A DNA stretch of 64,000 nucleotides from positions 62,001 through 126,000 of the forward strand of contig NZ_MLAP01000002.1 in the NCBI RefSeq assembly GCF_002272865.1. The letters are read 5' to 3'. The DNA comes from Helicobacter sp. 12S02634-8 (GTDB lineage: Bacteria > Campylobacterota > Campylobacteria > Campylobacterales > Helicobacteraceae). This document shows, in pieces, positions 1 through 8,361 of this stretch. Under the pieces are notes generated by a model. The model saw nothing but the letters and a program-made list of their open reading frames with translations, did no database searches and was not told the DNA's origin. Numbering within the stretch: position 1 is the first letter of the stretch; each line of letters opens with the position of its first letter. Position numbers and translations under genes: made by a program.

Positions 1-990
1 TTGAGTGGGGCTTGGCTCGTTGTCTTGACCGCTGAGCTTGAGGTATTGGGCATATCGGATTTGTTTCAAGCCATCTTTGGGCGTATAGAGAAATCGCATG
101 GGATAGGACTTGTGGTATTCTTTGATCCCCCCATCAGTCTGCAATGAGAGCTCGCCGTGTCCAAAAGAAATCAACAAACGATGGTCTTTTGCTTCGATAG
201 AATATTCTGAATCGACAATAGTCTGGATTTTGCTCTTATCATCAAGGTCAATGATTTCAATCCAAAGGCTCTGATGGGGGATCACTCGGATTTCTTCTGC
301 ATTGTATTGATTTTGTGTATTTTTGATATGAGTGGGCGATTCTTTAGGCAAGCTAGAAGCAATAGACTCTGAGGCTTGAGGTTCTTGGGGCTTTTGTGTG
401 ACCTCTGTCTGCGTAGTGGGTGCTTTGGGAGCTTGGGGCTCTGGGGCTTGCGGATTTTTAGAATCTTGCGGGCTTTGAGGGCTTTGAGAGTTTTGAGAAT
501 CTGGGGGCGTAGAGGGCGAGATTTGAGTGGGATTATCAAGGGCTTCTTGAGGGCTTGGAGCACTAGGGGACTGCGTGCTGACAAAAATACTTTTATAGAT
601 AAAATACACGCCCAAAAGCACTAATACCACCACCACAGAAACATAAAAACGTTTTTTGGATATGGATTGCTTTTTCCTCAGCGCTGCAAATGTATCCCTG
701 TGCCCTTGCGTGTCTAAATCAAGATTATTGATCGGGTATTCACTAGCAAGATTGGGGGTAGCTAGTGGGTGAACTTGGCTTAGGGTTTCTTTATCATATT
801 CTTCAAGCCACCCACTCAAATCAACCTTATACTCCCTCTCAATGATACTCAAAAATCCGACCACACGGACTCTCTGGAGGTTTGAAAATCTTTTTTCAAG
901 AATATCTTCGATCTTGACTGCAGAAATCTTGGTGGCTTTGCTGATCTCTTTGACACCAATTTTTTTGAGTATCTCTAATGCTGATTCCAT
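1..990 (-). CDS. RodZ-like membrane protein with N-terminal HTH-like region (3' end outside window)
   Basis: The frame is open from an ATG at 990 to the left edge (330 codons, no stop), so the C-terminus is missing. Residues 1-70 look like a small helical DNA-binding-type region starting MESALEILKKIGVKEIS. A single membrane segment (FYVSVVVVLVLLGVYFIY) follows at about residues 115-132, then a roughly 100-residue linker rich in P, Q, S and T, then a C-terminal domain of beta character. This cytoplasmic HTH, one transmembrane helix, Pro-rich linker and periplasmic domain order is that of RodZ-type cell-shape proteins. The assignment rests on architecture only. It begins 2 bases downstream of the stop of the TrmH-type methylase gene and is probably co-transcribed with it. 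The biased linker creates spurious overlapping frames on both strands. Confidence 0.75.
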   Translation of the reverse strand, partial: MESALEILKKIGVKEISKATKISAVKIEDILEKRFSNLQRVRVVGFLSIIEREYKVDLSGWLEEYDKETLSQVHPLATPNLASEYPINNLDLDTQGHRDTFAALRKKQSISKKRFYVSVVVVLVLLGVYFIYKSIFVSTQSPSAPSPQEALDNPTQISPSTPPDSQNSQSPQSPQDSKNPQAPEPQAPKAPTTQTEVTQKPQEPQASESIASSLPKESPTHIKNTQNQYNAEEIRVIPHQSLWIEIIDLDDKSKIQTIVDSEYSIEAKDHRLLISFGHGELSLQTDGGIKEYHKSYPMRFLYTPKDGLKQIRYAQYLKLSGQDNEPSPTQ

Positions 991-991
991 A

Positions 992-1669
992 TTAACACAT
1001 CCTGTTGATTAAAATACCTGCTGCCACGCTCACATTTAAAGAATTGAAATCTTTTTTCATTTTGATAGCGACTATTGTATCAAGTCTTGATAAGATTTTC
1101 TTACTCAAGCCCAAGCCCTCATTACCCAAAAACAAAGCCCATTTATCCTTTTGTCCTATCCCGCAGACATCTCCACCCGAGCTATCAGCACCATAGCAGA
1201 AAATTCCCTCATTTTTCAATTCGTTGATTATATCTAAGATATTTTTACCAACACAAAATGGCATATCAAACACAGCCCCCACACTCGCACGCACAATCCC
1301 CTCAAGAGGGGGATTTTCACTCATTGCCAACACAATAGCTTCCACACCCAAACAATACGCACTCCTAAAAATCGCACCAATATTCCCCACATCTGTGATC
1401 CCACAAAGCACTAAGATTTTATGGTGTTTTTTGATATCGTTGATACTCAAAGGGAGTGGGGGAGTGATTTGGGCTAAAAAGCCTTGATGGTTCCCTCCTC
1501 TTGCCATGGCTTGTGCCTTTTTGGTATCTGTGCGTAAAATCTGCACACGACTCCTAGCGATACTGGCAAATACTTTAGGGTCAATTTCTTTAGCCAAATA
1601 GATAGTTTGGAGATATTGGGGGTGTCTGGCTAAAAGATGTAGCACAACTTGCTTCCCATAGACTATCAT
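992..1669 (-). CDS. rlmB: TrmH/SpoU family 23S rRNA 2'-O-methyltransferase
   Basis: The 225-residue protein has the three SPOUT trefoil-knot motifs in order: NIGAIFRSA (about residues 96-104), LFLGNEGLG (about 179-187) and LNVSVAAGI (about 211-219). These form the SAM pocket of TrmH-type 2'-O-ribose methylases. A short N-terminal substrate-binding domain precedes them, as in RlmB, which methylates G2251 of 23S rRNA in E. coli. The exact target here is inferred from family resemblance; another TrmH-type target is possible. The start overlaps the end of rsmI by 4 bases, so the two rRNA-modification genes are likely translationally coupled, in the order rpmE-rsmI-rlmB known from H. pylori. Confidence 0.88.
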   Translation of the reverse strand: MIVYGKQVVLHLLARHPQYLQTIYLAKEIDPKVFASIARSRVQILRTDTKKAQAMARGGNHQGFLAQITPPLPLSINDIKKHHKILVLCGITDVGNIGAIFRSAYCLGVEAIVLAMSENPPLEGIVRASVGAVFDMPFCVGKNILDIINELKNEGIFCYGADSSGGDVCGIGQKDKWALFLGNEGLGLSKKILSRLDTIVAIKMKKDFNSLNVSVAAGILINRMC

Positions 1670-2523
1670 AAAAGCTCTTTTTTAGAGATTTGCTCATAGA
1701 GATTTTTAGTGGGAATATCTTGGAGTTTGGAGAGGAGCTTGGCTTTGATTTTGGGCGGGAGATCCATCTGTGTGATTTGGGTGGCTGAGAGTGTGCGTTC
1801 AGGCTTTTGGGTGCCTAAAAGCACTAATACCCACTCTCCGTTTGTGTTGCTTGATTGGATCTGTGTATAGACTTCTTTGGCACTGCCGATAAAATATTTT
1901 TGGTGCATTTTAGTCATTTCTTTGATAGCAAAAATCTGCATATCACCTGCTAGCTTGGCAATATTTTCTAAGGTATCTATAATGCGATGGGGGCTTTCAT
2001 ACACGATAATAGGGATTTTTTGATCCAAAAAGGCAGCGCTTGTGAGGAGATTAGAAAGACGCGTGATTTTTTCTTTTTGCTTATGGGGCAAAAACCCTGC
2101 AAACAAAAATCCATCTGATTCAAACCCGCTCGCACAATACGCCCCCACGCACGCACTCCCACCGGGCAAAATATCATAAGCGATATTGTTTTGGATCGCA
2201 TAAGCGACCAAAGCAGCCCCCGGATCGCTCACACAAGGCATTCCCGCGTCGCTCATATAAACAACATTGCGTTCAAATAGCTCTGCAGAAAGATTAGAAA
2301 TATATTTTGCTTGATTGTGTGAATGGAAAGATACCATTTCTTTTGTCTGAGAAATCTTGGGGAAATGCTGGTGGATCATGGGGTTTTTAGCGAGCAAAGC
2401 AAGGAGTTTTTTGCTCACTCTGACATCTTCGCATAATAAAACATCTGCTTGCTCCAAGGCTCTAAGACTTCGGAGAGTGATGTCATCAAGATTCCCCATA
2501 GGAGTGGGCAGCAAAGTCAGCAC
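1666..2523 (-). CDS. rsmI: 16S rRNA (cytidine-1402-2'-O)-methyltransferase RsmI
   Basis: The 285-residue protein is a tetrapyrrole-methylase-fold enzyme that adds the 2'-O-methyl of C1402 in the ribosomal P site. Recognisable blocks are the N-terminal LLPTPMGNLDDITLRSL, where the family usually has a GTPIGNL-type sequence, then LLCEDVRVSKKLL, VSFHSHN and the glycine-rich YMSDAGMPCVSDPG, followed by the IVYESPHRI segment. Length fits the family (about 280 residues). It starts 4 bases after the stop of rpmE and its end overlaps the methylase that follows, giving a tight translation-related operon. Confidence 0.93.
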   Translation of the reverse strand: MLTLLPTPMGNLDDITLRSLRALEQADVLLCEDVRVSKKLLALLAKNPMIHQHFPKISQTKEMVSFHSHNQAKYISNLSAELFERNVVYMSDAGMPCVSDPGAALVAYAIQNNIAYDILPGGSACVGAYCASGFESDGFLFAGFLPHKQKEKITRLSNLLTSAAFLDQKIPIIVYESPHRIIDTLENIAKLAGDMQIFAIKEMTKMHQKYFIGSAKEVYTQIQSSNTNGEWVLVLLGTQKPERTLSATQITQMDLPPKIKAKLLSKLQDIPTKNLYEQISKKELL

Positions 2524-2527
2524 GGCA

Positions 2528-2731
2528 TTATTTGAGGTTGTATTTTTGCTTAAATTTCTCTACTCTACCTGCAGCATCAGCGATTTTATCACTACCGGTA
2601 TAAAATGGGTGGCAAAAGCTAGATATATCAATCCTGAGCTCACTTTTTGTGCTTAAAACCTCGATTTCTTTCCCGCTAGTCACGCAAGTTACCTTGCAAG
2701 GGATATATTGTGGGTGGATACCTTTTTTCAT
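2528..2731 (-). CDS. rpmE: 50S ribosomal protein L31
   Basis: The 67-residue protein begins MKKGIHPQY and carries the L31 signature CHPFYTG near residue 40. In zinc-binding L31 four cysteines sit at positions equivalent to 16, 18, 37 and 40. Here only C16 and C40 are kept; position 18 is Thr and 37 is Ser, with another Cys at residue 12. It is therefore an incomplete zinc site, close to the C-minus type. It is first in the rpmE-rsmI-rlmB group, and about 160 bases separate it from the ABC transporter gene upstream. Confidence 0.95.
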   Translation of the reverse strand: MKKGIHPQYIPCKVTCVTSGKEIEVLSTKSELRIDISSFCHPFYTGSDKIADAAGRVEKFKQKYNLK

Positions 2732-2891
2732 TTTTGATTCCTTTTGGTTTGATTCCTATATTTTGAACGCCCACGCCATTTGTAATTTTGTAATATTGCA
2801 AGCGCATAAATTAAACTTGCGATTTTAGCTAAAAATTGCTTAGTTTTTATTAAAACAGCCAAGATAAGAGCAAATTTACTCGACTCTTTCA

Positions 2892-4475
2892 TTAAAGTCT
2901 GGCGTCTAGGAGCTTTTGCGTATAGGGATTTTGAGGTGAAGTAAACACATCGCCCACTCTGCCTTGCTCGACCACCTTGCCTGCGCAAAGCACTAGCACA
3001 CGATCACACACAGCCTCAATCACATCAAGGTCATGACTAATAAACAAATAGCTCAAGCCCAACTGCTCTTGAAGGCTCAATAGCAGTTCAATGATAGTCT
3101 TTTGCATACTTTTATCCAAAGCTGAAGTGGGTTCATCTAAAATGATGATTTTGGGCTTGAGTGCAATAGCCCTAGCGATAGCCACGCGTTGGCGCTGGCC
3201 ACCACTGAGCTCAAAAGGATACGCATCAACAAGAGCCCTCTCAAGCCGCACAGAATCTAAAATTGCTTCAATCTGGGCGTCTTGCTTGGAGTGCTTTTGA
3301 AAATGGGCTAAAAGTCTTAGGGCTTCAAAGATAATATCCCGCACACGCATTCTAGGGTTGAGCGAGGCATAGGGGTCTTGGAAGACAATTTGAAGATCTT
3401 TGCGATAAGGCCTGAACTCCCTCTCACTCCAAGTATCCACACATTGACCCAAAAGCTCCATACTCCCTTGAGAAGCTATGAGTCGCAAAATCCCCATTGC
3501 AAGGCTGCTTTTGCCACTCCCTGATTCCCCGATAATCCCTAAAGTTTCTTGAGTATGTAAAACAAAATCCACCCCACTCAAAGCGAGCTTTTGTTCTGTC
3601 TTGAATAAGGACTTTTTGTGCTGATAGATAATACCAAAATCTCTCACTGCAAGGAGTTTTTGGGGCGTTGGCATTATGGTCTTTTTAGGCAAGTGTAAAG
3701 CTTCTAAAAGTATCTTGGTATAGCTATTTTTAGGCCGGCTCAAGACCCTAGAAACCTCACCACTCTCACACACTAAGCCAGATTTAAGCACACAAACCTT
3801 ATGGGCAAAGCCTCTCACTGCTCCTAGATCATGGCTAATCAGCAAGATAGCCATTTGATTTTGCTCACTCAAAGTATAGAGCAACTCTAAAATCTGCTTT
3901 TGAATACTCGCGTCTAAGGCTGTTGTAGGCTCATCGCAAATCAAAAGCTTGGGGCGATTGATGATACCCATAGCGATAGCCACGCGTTGGCGCTGGCCAC
4001 CACTGAGCTCAAAAGGATAGGATTTTTGGAGAGCTATAGGCAAGCCCACTTGAGTAAAGACTGCATCGAGTTTTTGATACATTGCCTTCTTGCTATCTTT
4101 GGTGCGATGTAAAATCAATGACTCTAAAACCTGCTTGCCTACTTGCTGGAGGGGGTTGAGGCTTGATAGGGGCTCTTGGGCGATATAGCTGATATCTTTT
4201 CCACGGATATTTTGGATTTTTTTAGCCCCAAGAGTGAGTAAATCCTCTCCCATAAACCAAATCTTCCCTCCATCAATACGCACAGAGGGCAAAAGCCTTA
4301 AAATCATCTGCGCAATGAAACTTTTGCCACTTCCTGACTCCCCCACTAGCCCAACTCGCTCACCTGAAGCAATATCAAATGTGATATTCTTGACACCAAA
4401 GCCCCCCTCAAAGCCACAATGCAAAGATTCAATGCGTAAAAGGGGCGATTTATCGGGTCTGGACATCAAAGGCAT
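2892..4475 (-). CDS. yejF: peptide ABC transporter ATP-binding protein, two ATPase domains in one chain (YejF-like)
   Basis: This cytoplasmic protein of about 527 residues contains two complete ABC ATPase domains in tandem. Each has Walker A (GESGSGKS), the signature LSGGQRQRVAIA and a Walker B ending in DEPT. Such fused ATPases energise oligopeptide transporters of the Yej type, taking the place of separate DppD and DppF subunits. The open frame extends up to 4511. I prefer the ATG at 4475, which has a GGGGG-type ribosome site 6-7 bases upstream; a second ATG lies at 4466. The gene overlaps the end of the permease gene by about 26 bases, so the two are coupled. No substrate-binding protein or first permease gene lies nearby. 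Confidence 0.9.
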   Translation of the reverse strand: MPLMSRPDKSPLLRIESLHCGFEGGFGVKNITFDIASGERVGLVGESGSGKSFIAQMILRLLPSVRIDGGKIWFMGEDLLTLGAKKIQNIRGKDISYIAQEPLSSLNPLQQVGKQVLESLILHRTKDSKKAMYQKLDAVFTQVGLPIALQKSYPFELSGGQRQRVAIAMGIINRPKLLICDEPTTALDASIQKQILELLYTLSEQNQMAILLISHDLGAVRGFAHKVCVLKSGLVCESGEVSRVLSRPKNSYTKILLEALHLPKKTIMPTPQKLLAVRDFGIIYQHKKSLFKTEQKLALSGVDFVLHTQETLGIIGESGSGKSSLAMGILRLIASQGSMELLGQCVDTWSEREFRPYRKDLQIVFQDPYASLNPRMRVRDIIFEALRLLAHFQKHSKQDAQIEAILDSVRLERALVDAYPFELSGGQRQRVAIARAIALKPKIIILDEPTSALDKSMQKTIIELLLSLQEQLGLSYLFISHDLDVIEAVCDRVLVLCAGKVVEQGRVGDVFTSPQNPYTQKLLDARL

Positions 4476-5547
4476 CGCGCACCCCCTCTCCGATAAATAC
4501 CAACACTGCAAGCAGCAAACTCACAGCCAAAAAGCCCACAATCGCTAGATGGGGGCTAGAAAGATTGTTTTTGCCTTGATTCAAAAGCTCGCCCAAAGAA
4601 GCACTGCCTACAGGCATACCAAACCCCAAGAAATCCAAACTCACCAATGTCCCGATACTCCCTGCCATTATAAAAGGTATATAAGTGATCGTGGCTACAA
4701 GGGCATTAGGCAAAATATGACAAAATATAACCCGCAAATCCCCTGCTCCAAGTGCGCGCGAGGCTTTGACATAATCCATATTCCTCCCCCGCAAAAACTC
4801 CGTGCGCACCACCCCTGCTAGCCCCATCCAACTAAAAAGCAGCACTAAAGTCAATATCCACCAAAAACTAGGCGTGAGAAAACTCGAAATCACAATCAAC
4901 AAAAAAAGTATCGGTATCCCACTCCAAATCTCTATCAAGCGCTGTCCCAAAAGATCAGCCAACCCTCCATAATACCCCTGCAAAGCCCCTGCACTCACTC
5001 CAATCACCACGCTAAAAGCGCTCAAAAATAGACCAAAAAGTATCGATATCCGATACCCATAAATCAAGCGCGCACTCACATCTCTGGCTTGGTCGTCTGT
5101 GCCTAGCCAATGCCTTTTGTCTGGGCTAGTGGGCGCTGGGGATGATAGGTCCATAATGATCGTATCATAGCTATAAGGGATCAAAGCAGGAACCACAAAG
5201 GCGTTTTTCAAAAGCCCCTTGACATAAGGATCATTGTAGTTTGCTTCTGTGGCAAAATCCCCTCCAAAGGTCGTTTCAGGGTAGCTTACAAATATAGGAA
5301 AATAAGCCTTGTGATCTTTATAGATAAATAATGGCTTGTCATTAGCGATAAACTCAGCCCCCAAAGACAGCACAAAAAGCAAGGTAAAAATCCATAGCGA
5401 ATAAAACGCCCTCTTATTGGCACAAAACGCCCTCCATCTCATCGTAGCCAAAGATGGTTTTGAGGTGGGAGGCTTGTGTATGGGAGGTTTGGGTATGGGG
5501 AGTTTGTGTGTAGAGGGCGTGGAGTGTGGCTTGGAGGGGGATTGCAA
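4450..5547 (-). CDS. yejE: peptide ABC transporter permease (YejE-like)
   Basis: This 365-residue inner-membrane permease matches the YejE branch of the DppC/OppC family. The long periplasmic insertion after the first membrane helix contains FIANDKPLF and YPETTFGGDF, which I recognise from YejE. The C-terminal half holds the usual permease helices and the coupling loop around RASRALGAG. The start is a TTG at 5547, chosen because AAGGAG lies 6 bases upstream and no ATG fits. The first 35 residues are a Lys/Pro/His/Ser-rich tail absent from most homologues. It is followed directly by yejF. Upstream, across about 200 bases with a G10 tract, is the TonB receptor gene on the same strand. Confidence 0.88.
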   Translation of the reverse strand: MQSPSKPHSTPSTHKLPIPKPPIHKPPTSKPSLATMRWRAFCANKRAFYSLWIFTLLFVLSLGAEFIANDKPLFIYKDHKAYFPIFVSYPETTFGGDFATEANYNDPYVKGLLKNAFVVPALIPYSYDTIIMDLSSPAPTSPDKRHWLGTDDQARDVSARLIYGYRISILFGLFLSAFSVVIGVSAGALQGYYGGLADLLGQRLIEIWSGIPILFLLIVISSFLTPSFWWILTLVLLFSWMGLAGVVRTEFLRGRNMDYVKASRALGAGDLRVIFCHILPNALVATITYIPFIMAGSIGTLVSLDFLGFGMPVGSASLGELLNQGKNNLSSPHLAIVGFLAVSLLLAVLVFIGEGVRDAFDVQTR

Positions 5548-5619
5548 TATCGACTCCTTGTTTTTCTTGAGGATTTTACCCCAAAAGTCTAAATTACACC
5601 CACTGCAAACAAAGATACA

Positions 5620-5645
5620 CCCCCCCTAGAAAAAAGGGGGGGGGG
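5620..5645. repeat. C7/G10 homopolymer pair upstream of yejE
   Basis: A run of seven C (5620-5626) is followed 9 bases later by ten G (5636-5645). The two runs can pair as a 7-bp all-GC hairpin. A G10 tract is in the range where slipped-strand mispairing changes tract length in Helicobacter. It lies in the untranslated region about 90 bases upstream of the yejE start and about 100 bases downstream of the receptor stop, so any effect would be on transcription, termination or mRNA folding. No reading frame that I recognise crosses it. Confidence 0.8.
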
Positions 5646-5747
5646 CAAAAAGCTAGAGGTAAAAAAGTTAGGGCAAAAGATGAGAAAAGATGAGAGGGCA
5701 AAATATAGAGAGCTAATGGGGATAGCTTATATTTTTAAGCACATCTC

Positions 5748-8021
5748 TTAAAACCTTGCACCCAATGTGATGAAATATTTTCTGCCCTCATAGCTAGAGT
5801 TCCAAAGATTGACAAGATTGTCTGAATCGCCCTTTTTGCCATAGGCATAATAATCAATAAAATTTGTATTCAAAATATTTTGAATCCCCAAACTCACACG
5901 AAAATTTTTATTGATACGATAATTCACTCCCAAATTAAACACATAATATGGCTTATACCATTGCGATAGATACTCCCCTAAGACCTTAGCGATTTCTTTT
6001 TGATTTTTGCCCGCATTACGCCATCTCTCTGATTTATAAACACCTTGCAGATAAATATCAGCCTTACCCAATAAATCATAATTGACACCGAGATTGACTT
6101 GATGGGCAGGGGTGTTTCCTACGGGGTTGCCTTTGTTTTTGCTTTCATTGGTGAGTTGTTCGCTATGGGTATAAGTGTAGTTAGCATTTAGACTAAAGCC
6201 ATAGATGGGCTTGAGGGCAAATACCACTTCTGCACCTTGTGTATAAGCTTTACCGACATTGACATAAACACTACAGCCATTGCTCGTTTTGTCATGACCG
6301 ACTACATAGGGGTTCTGGCAGTTTGGCGCTCCAAAGGCAAGATTTTTGCGATCGATTTTGCCTTGATAGTCATTACGAAAATAAGTCGCCCCCAAGCTCA
6401 AATATGAAAAATCCAACATCACGCCCCCCTCATAGCTCACAGAAGTTTCAGGCTTCAAATCAGGATTCCCCAAAAAAGGCGCACCCCCTTGTGCTCCAAA
6501 GCCAAAAGCCCCCGTAACTGTTTCGCTCAAATATGGCTGGCGATACCCCGTAGCCACGCCACCACGGAACTGCAGCCACTCTAGGGCATTATAGACCAAA
6601 TACGCCTTGGGAGATAGGTTGTTACCAAACTGCTGGTCATAGGTATATCTCGCCCCTAAAGTCACAATCACATCATCTACAATCGTGCTTTCATTTTCTA
6701 CATAAATGGCCGCTTGATTTTTGAGGCTATTGATACCTTTGGAATTAGCATAAGGGATATAGTTGGTATTGACTAATGTATGGTCTTTATTACAGCCTGC
6801 TTTAGTTGAATCATGACTCCAAGGATAGGGATTAGTCCCATAGGGGGCATCGTGGAAAGTCTGCAGCCAATACTGCGCCCCAAAAGTGATTGTATCAGCA
6901 AAATATTTGCTTGTATATACAGGGATAGCAGCTTGACTTTGTAAAATCATATCATTGCCCTTGATATCTCGATTTTCGTGCGAGGTATCTGTGAGCGATC
7001 GCTGATAGGGCACGACACGCCCAAGGTTTGTTGTGTTGTTGTATTGCAAGGTTGTTTTGGTCTGCCCCCAGTCATAAGTCCCCAAATGGGCGAGGACATA
7101 GTTGGTGCGATAAATGACATATTGCTTGGGTGAGGAGGTGAAATTACCCAACTGCTCTTTACTATTGTCATAATTCTGATAACCATTTGCGACATCAAAG
7201 TAAAAATAATTGGCCATATCCATCGCATAAGCAAGCCGCAAGCCTATGTTATAGATATTCCCCTCTGTGGGGTTCCCCACAAAGCCAGGTTCAGCAGTCT
7301 TTTTGACTCCGCTTGTATCTGTATAGCTAAATCTAATATCAGAAGCATTGCGATAAGTATAGTTCCCGCGCAGCTCCAAAGCTAGTTTGTCTTTGATGAT
7401 AGGACCTGAAGTATAGAAATTCACGCCATAGTAATTACCAAATTGACTGCGTTCATTGACCGTGGTCTGGAATTCGATCGCATTATCCCATTTGCGCATA
7501 TTAGGCTTTTTGACAATGATATTGACCACCCCACCTAGCGCATCACTCCCATAAAGTGTGCTCATTGGCCCTCGGATCACTTCAATGCGTTCGATCGCTA
7601 ATCGCGTGGGCATGAATACATTGAGTGCGTGCGACCAGCCCCAATTGCGCGTGCCAACATCGCCGGCGACATTTTGACGCAAGCCATCGACAAGATAGAG
7701 TGTATAAGACGCTGAAAGTCCCCGAATAGAGATTTCATACCCGCCTGTTTTGCCCTGTGTTGTCCCGATATCAACACCGGGCACATTAAAGATCGCCTCA
7801 GCCAAATCGTGATAATCAACCTCTTGGAGGCTCTTTTCAGAGATGACAGAAATCGATGCGGGCGCATCTTTGATATCTTGGGCAAAGCCCGAGGCTGAAA
7901 CAACGGATTTTTGCAGTTCATAGGTCTTTTCTTCTTGAGGTGGGGTATCATTCCCCCAGACAAGCAAAGGACATAAAAGCACTGAACTCAAGCAAATATA
8001 TTGTTTGATTTTTTTCATCAT
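5748..8021 (-). CDS. TonB-dependent outer-membrane receptor, probably for a ferric siderophore (CfrA/Cir-like)
   Basis: The 757-residue protein has a signal peptide (MMKKIKQYICLSSVLLCPLLVWG), a TonB-box-like stretch after it (about residues 34-42), and a plug domain with ISVISEK, VPGVDIGT, SIRGLSASYTLYLVDG and the block IERIEVIRGPMSTLYGSDALGGVVNI. A 22-strand-type barrel follows, ending in a terminal aromatic residue (GARF) as expected for outer-membrane insertion. The plug resembles catecholate siderophore receptors such as CfrA, Cir and IrgA; the actual ligand cannot be told from sequence. A perfect Fur-type palindrome lies 38 bases upstream of the ATG, which supports iron uptake. The yejE-yejF transporter genes follow in the same direction. 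Confidence 0.92.
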   Translation of the reverse strand: MMKKIKQYICLSSVLLCPLLVWGNDTPPQEEKTYELQKSVVSASGFAQDIKDAPASISVISEKSLQEVDYHDLAEAIFNVPGVDIGTTQGKTGGYEISIRGLSASYTLYLVDGLRQNVAGDVGTRNWGWSHALNVFMPTRLAIERIEVIRGPMSTLYGSDALGGVVNIIVKKPNMRKWDNAIEFQTTVNERSQFGNYYGVNFYTSGPIIKDKLALELRGNYTYRNASDIRFSYTDTSGVKKTAEPGFVGNPTEGNIYNIGLRLAYAMDMANYFYFDVANGYQNYDNSKEQLGNFTSSPKQYVIYRTNYVLAHLGTYDWGQTKTTLQYNNTTNLGRVVPYQRSLTDTSHENRDIKGNDMILQSQAAIPVYTSKYFADTITFGAQYWLQTFHDAPYGTNPYPWSHDSTKAGCNKDHTLVNTNYIPYANSKGINSLKNQAAIYVENESTIVDDVIVTLGARYTYDQQFGNNLSPKAYLVYNALEWLQFRGGVATGYRQPYLSETVTGAFGFGAQGGAPFLGNPDLKPETSVSYEGGVMLDFSYLSLGATYFRNDYQGKIDRKNLAFGAPNCQNPYVVGHDKTSNGCSVYVNVGKAYTQGAEVVFALKPIYGFSLNANYTYTHSEQLTNESKNKGNPVGNTPAHQVNLGVNYDLLGKADIYLQGVYKSERWRNAGKNQKEIAKVLGEYLSQWYKPYYVFNLGVNYRINKNFRVSLGIQNILNTNFIDYYAYGKKGDSDNLVNLWNSSYEGRKYFITLGARF

Positions 8022-8030
8022 AACCTTTCA

Positions 8031-8046
8031 TTGATAATTTTTATTA
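8031..8046. promoter_or_regulatory. AT-rich operator-like 16-mer shared with the katA promoter
   Basis: TTGATAATTTTTATTA lies 10-25 bases upstream of the receptor start codon. The identical 16 bases occur upstream of katA at 29603-29618. It contains a GATAAT half-site of the kind bound by Fur-family regulators. Binding is inferred. Confidence 0.45.
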
Positions 8047-8058
8047 CAAGTAAGGTTA

Positions 8059-8073
8059 TAATAATTATTATTA
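8059..8073. promoter_or_regulatory. perfect Fur-box palindrome
   Basis: TAATAATTATTATTA is a 15-base perfect palindrome. It equals the TAATAATnATTATTA consensus described for holo-Fur in H. pylori. It ends 38 bases upstream of the ATG of the TonB receptor gene, where bound Fur would block the promoter under iron-replete conditions. It could in principle also affect thiG on the other side, but that gene has its own -10 element about 250 bases away. Confidence 0.75.
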
Positions 8074-8322
8074 ATTCTTTATAAAATGCGATTTATTTTT
8101 TATTTTTTCTAAAAATCAAGCCAAATTGATTTTATAGTTTATCTTAGTGGGGCTAGAATCATATGATTTTGTGCTCTAAGTAAAAGATTACTATCAAATC
8201 AAGCTATTAAAGGAATCCATCAGCTCAAGAGCTCAAAAAGCCCAAAAAAGGAGGAGGGATCAGAAAAGAGCAAAAATACCTTGAAATGAATCAGTCAAGG
8301 GGGATTGGTATGAAAGTTTTGT

Positions 8323-8328
8323 TATAAT
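8323..8328 (+). promoter_or_regulatory. -10 element for thiG
   Basis: TATAAT lies 34 bases upstream of the thiG ATG, with no convincing -35 box, as is usual for Helicobacter housekeeping promoters. The 340-base divergent gap (8022-8361) otherwise holds the Fur-type sites near the receptor gene. I see no TPP riboswitch motif in it. Confidence 0.55.
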
Positions 8329-8361
8329 CAGACTCAATTTTATAAAAATAAGGTAAAAAAT

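Noticed and set aside
376-624. 82-codon plus-strand frame of leucine/arginine/glycine-rich composition
   Set aside because: It is the antisense reading of the Pro/Gln/Ser linker of the RodZ-like gene.
2728-2988. 86-codon minus-strand frame between rpmE and yejF
   Set aside because: It starts inside the yejF 3' end and has very basic, low-complexity content with no ribosome site. The frame follows from the end of yejF.
8074-8322. TPP riboswitch before thiG
   Set aside because: The conserved CTGAGA and ACCTGAT-type elements of the THI box are absent in the leader.
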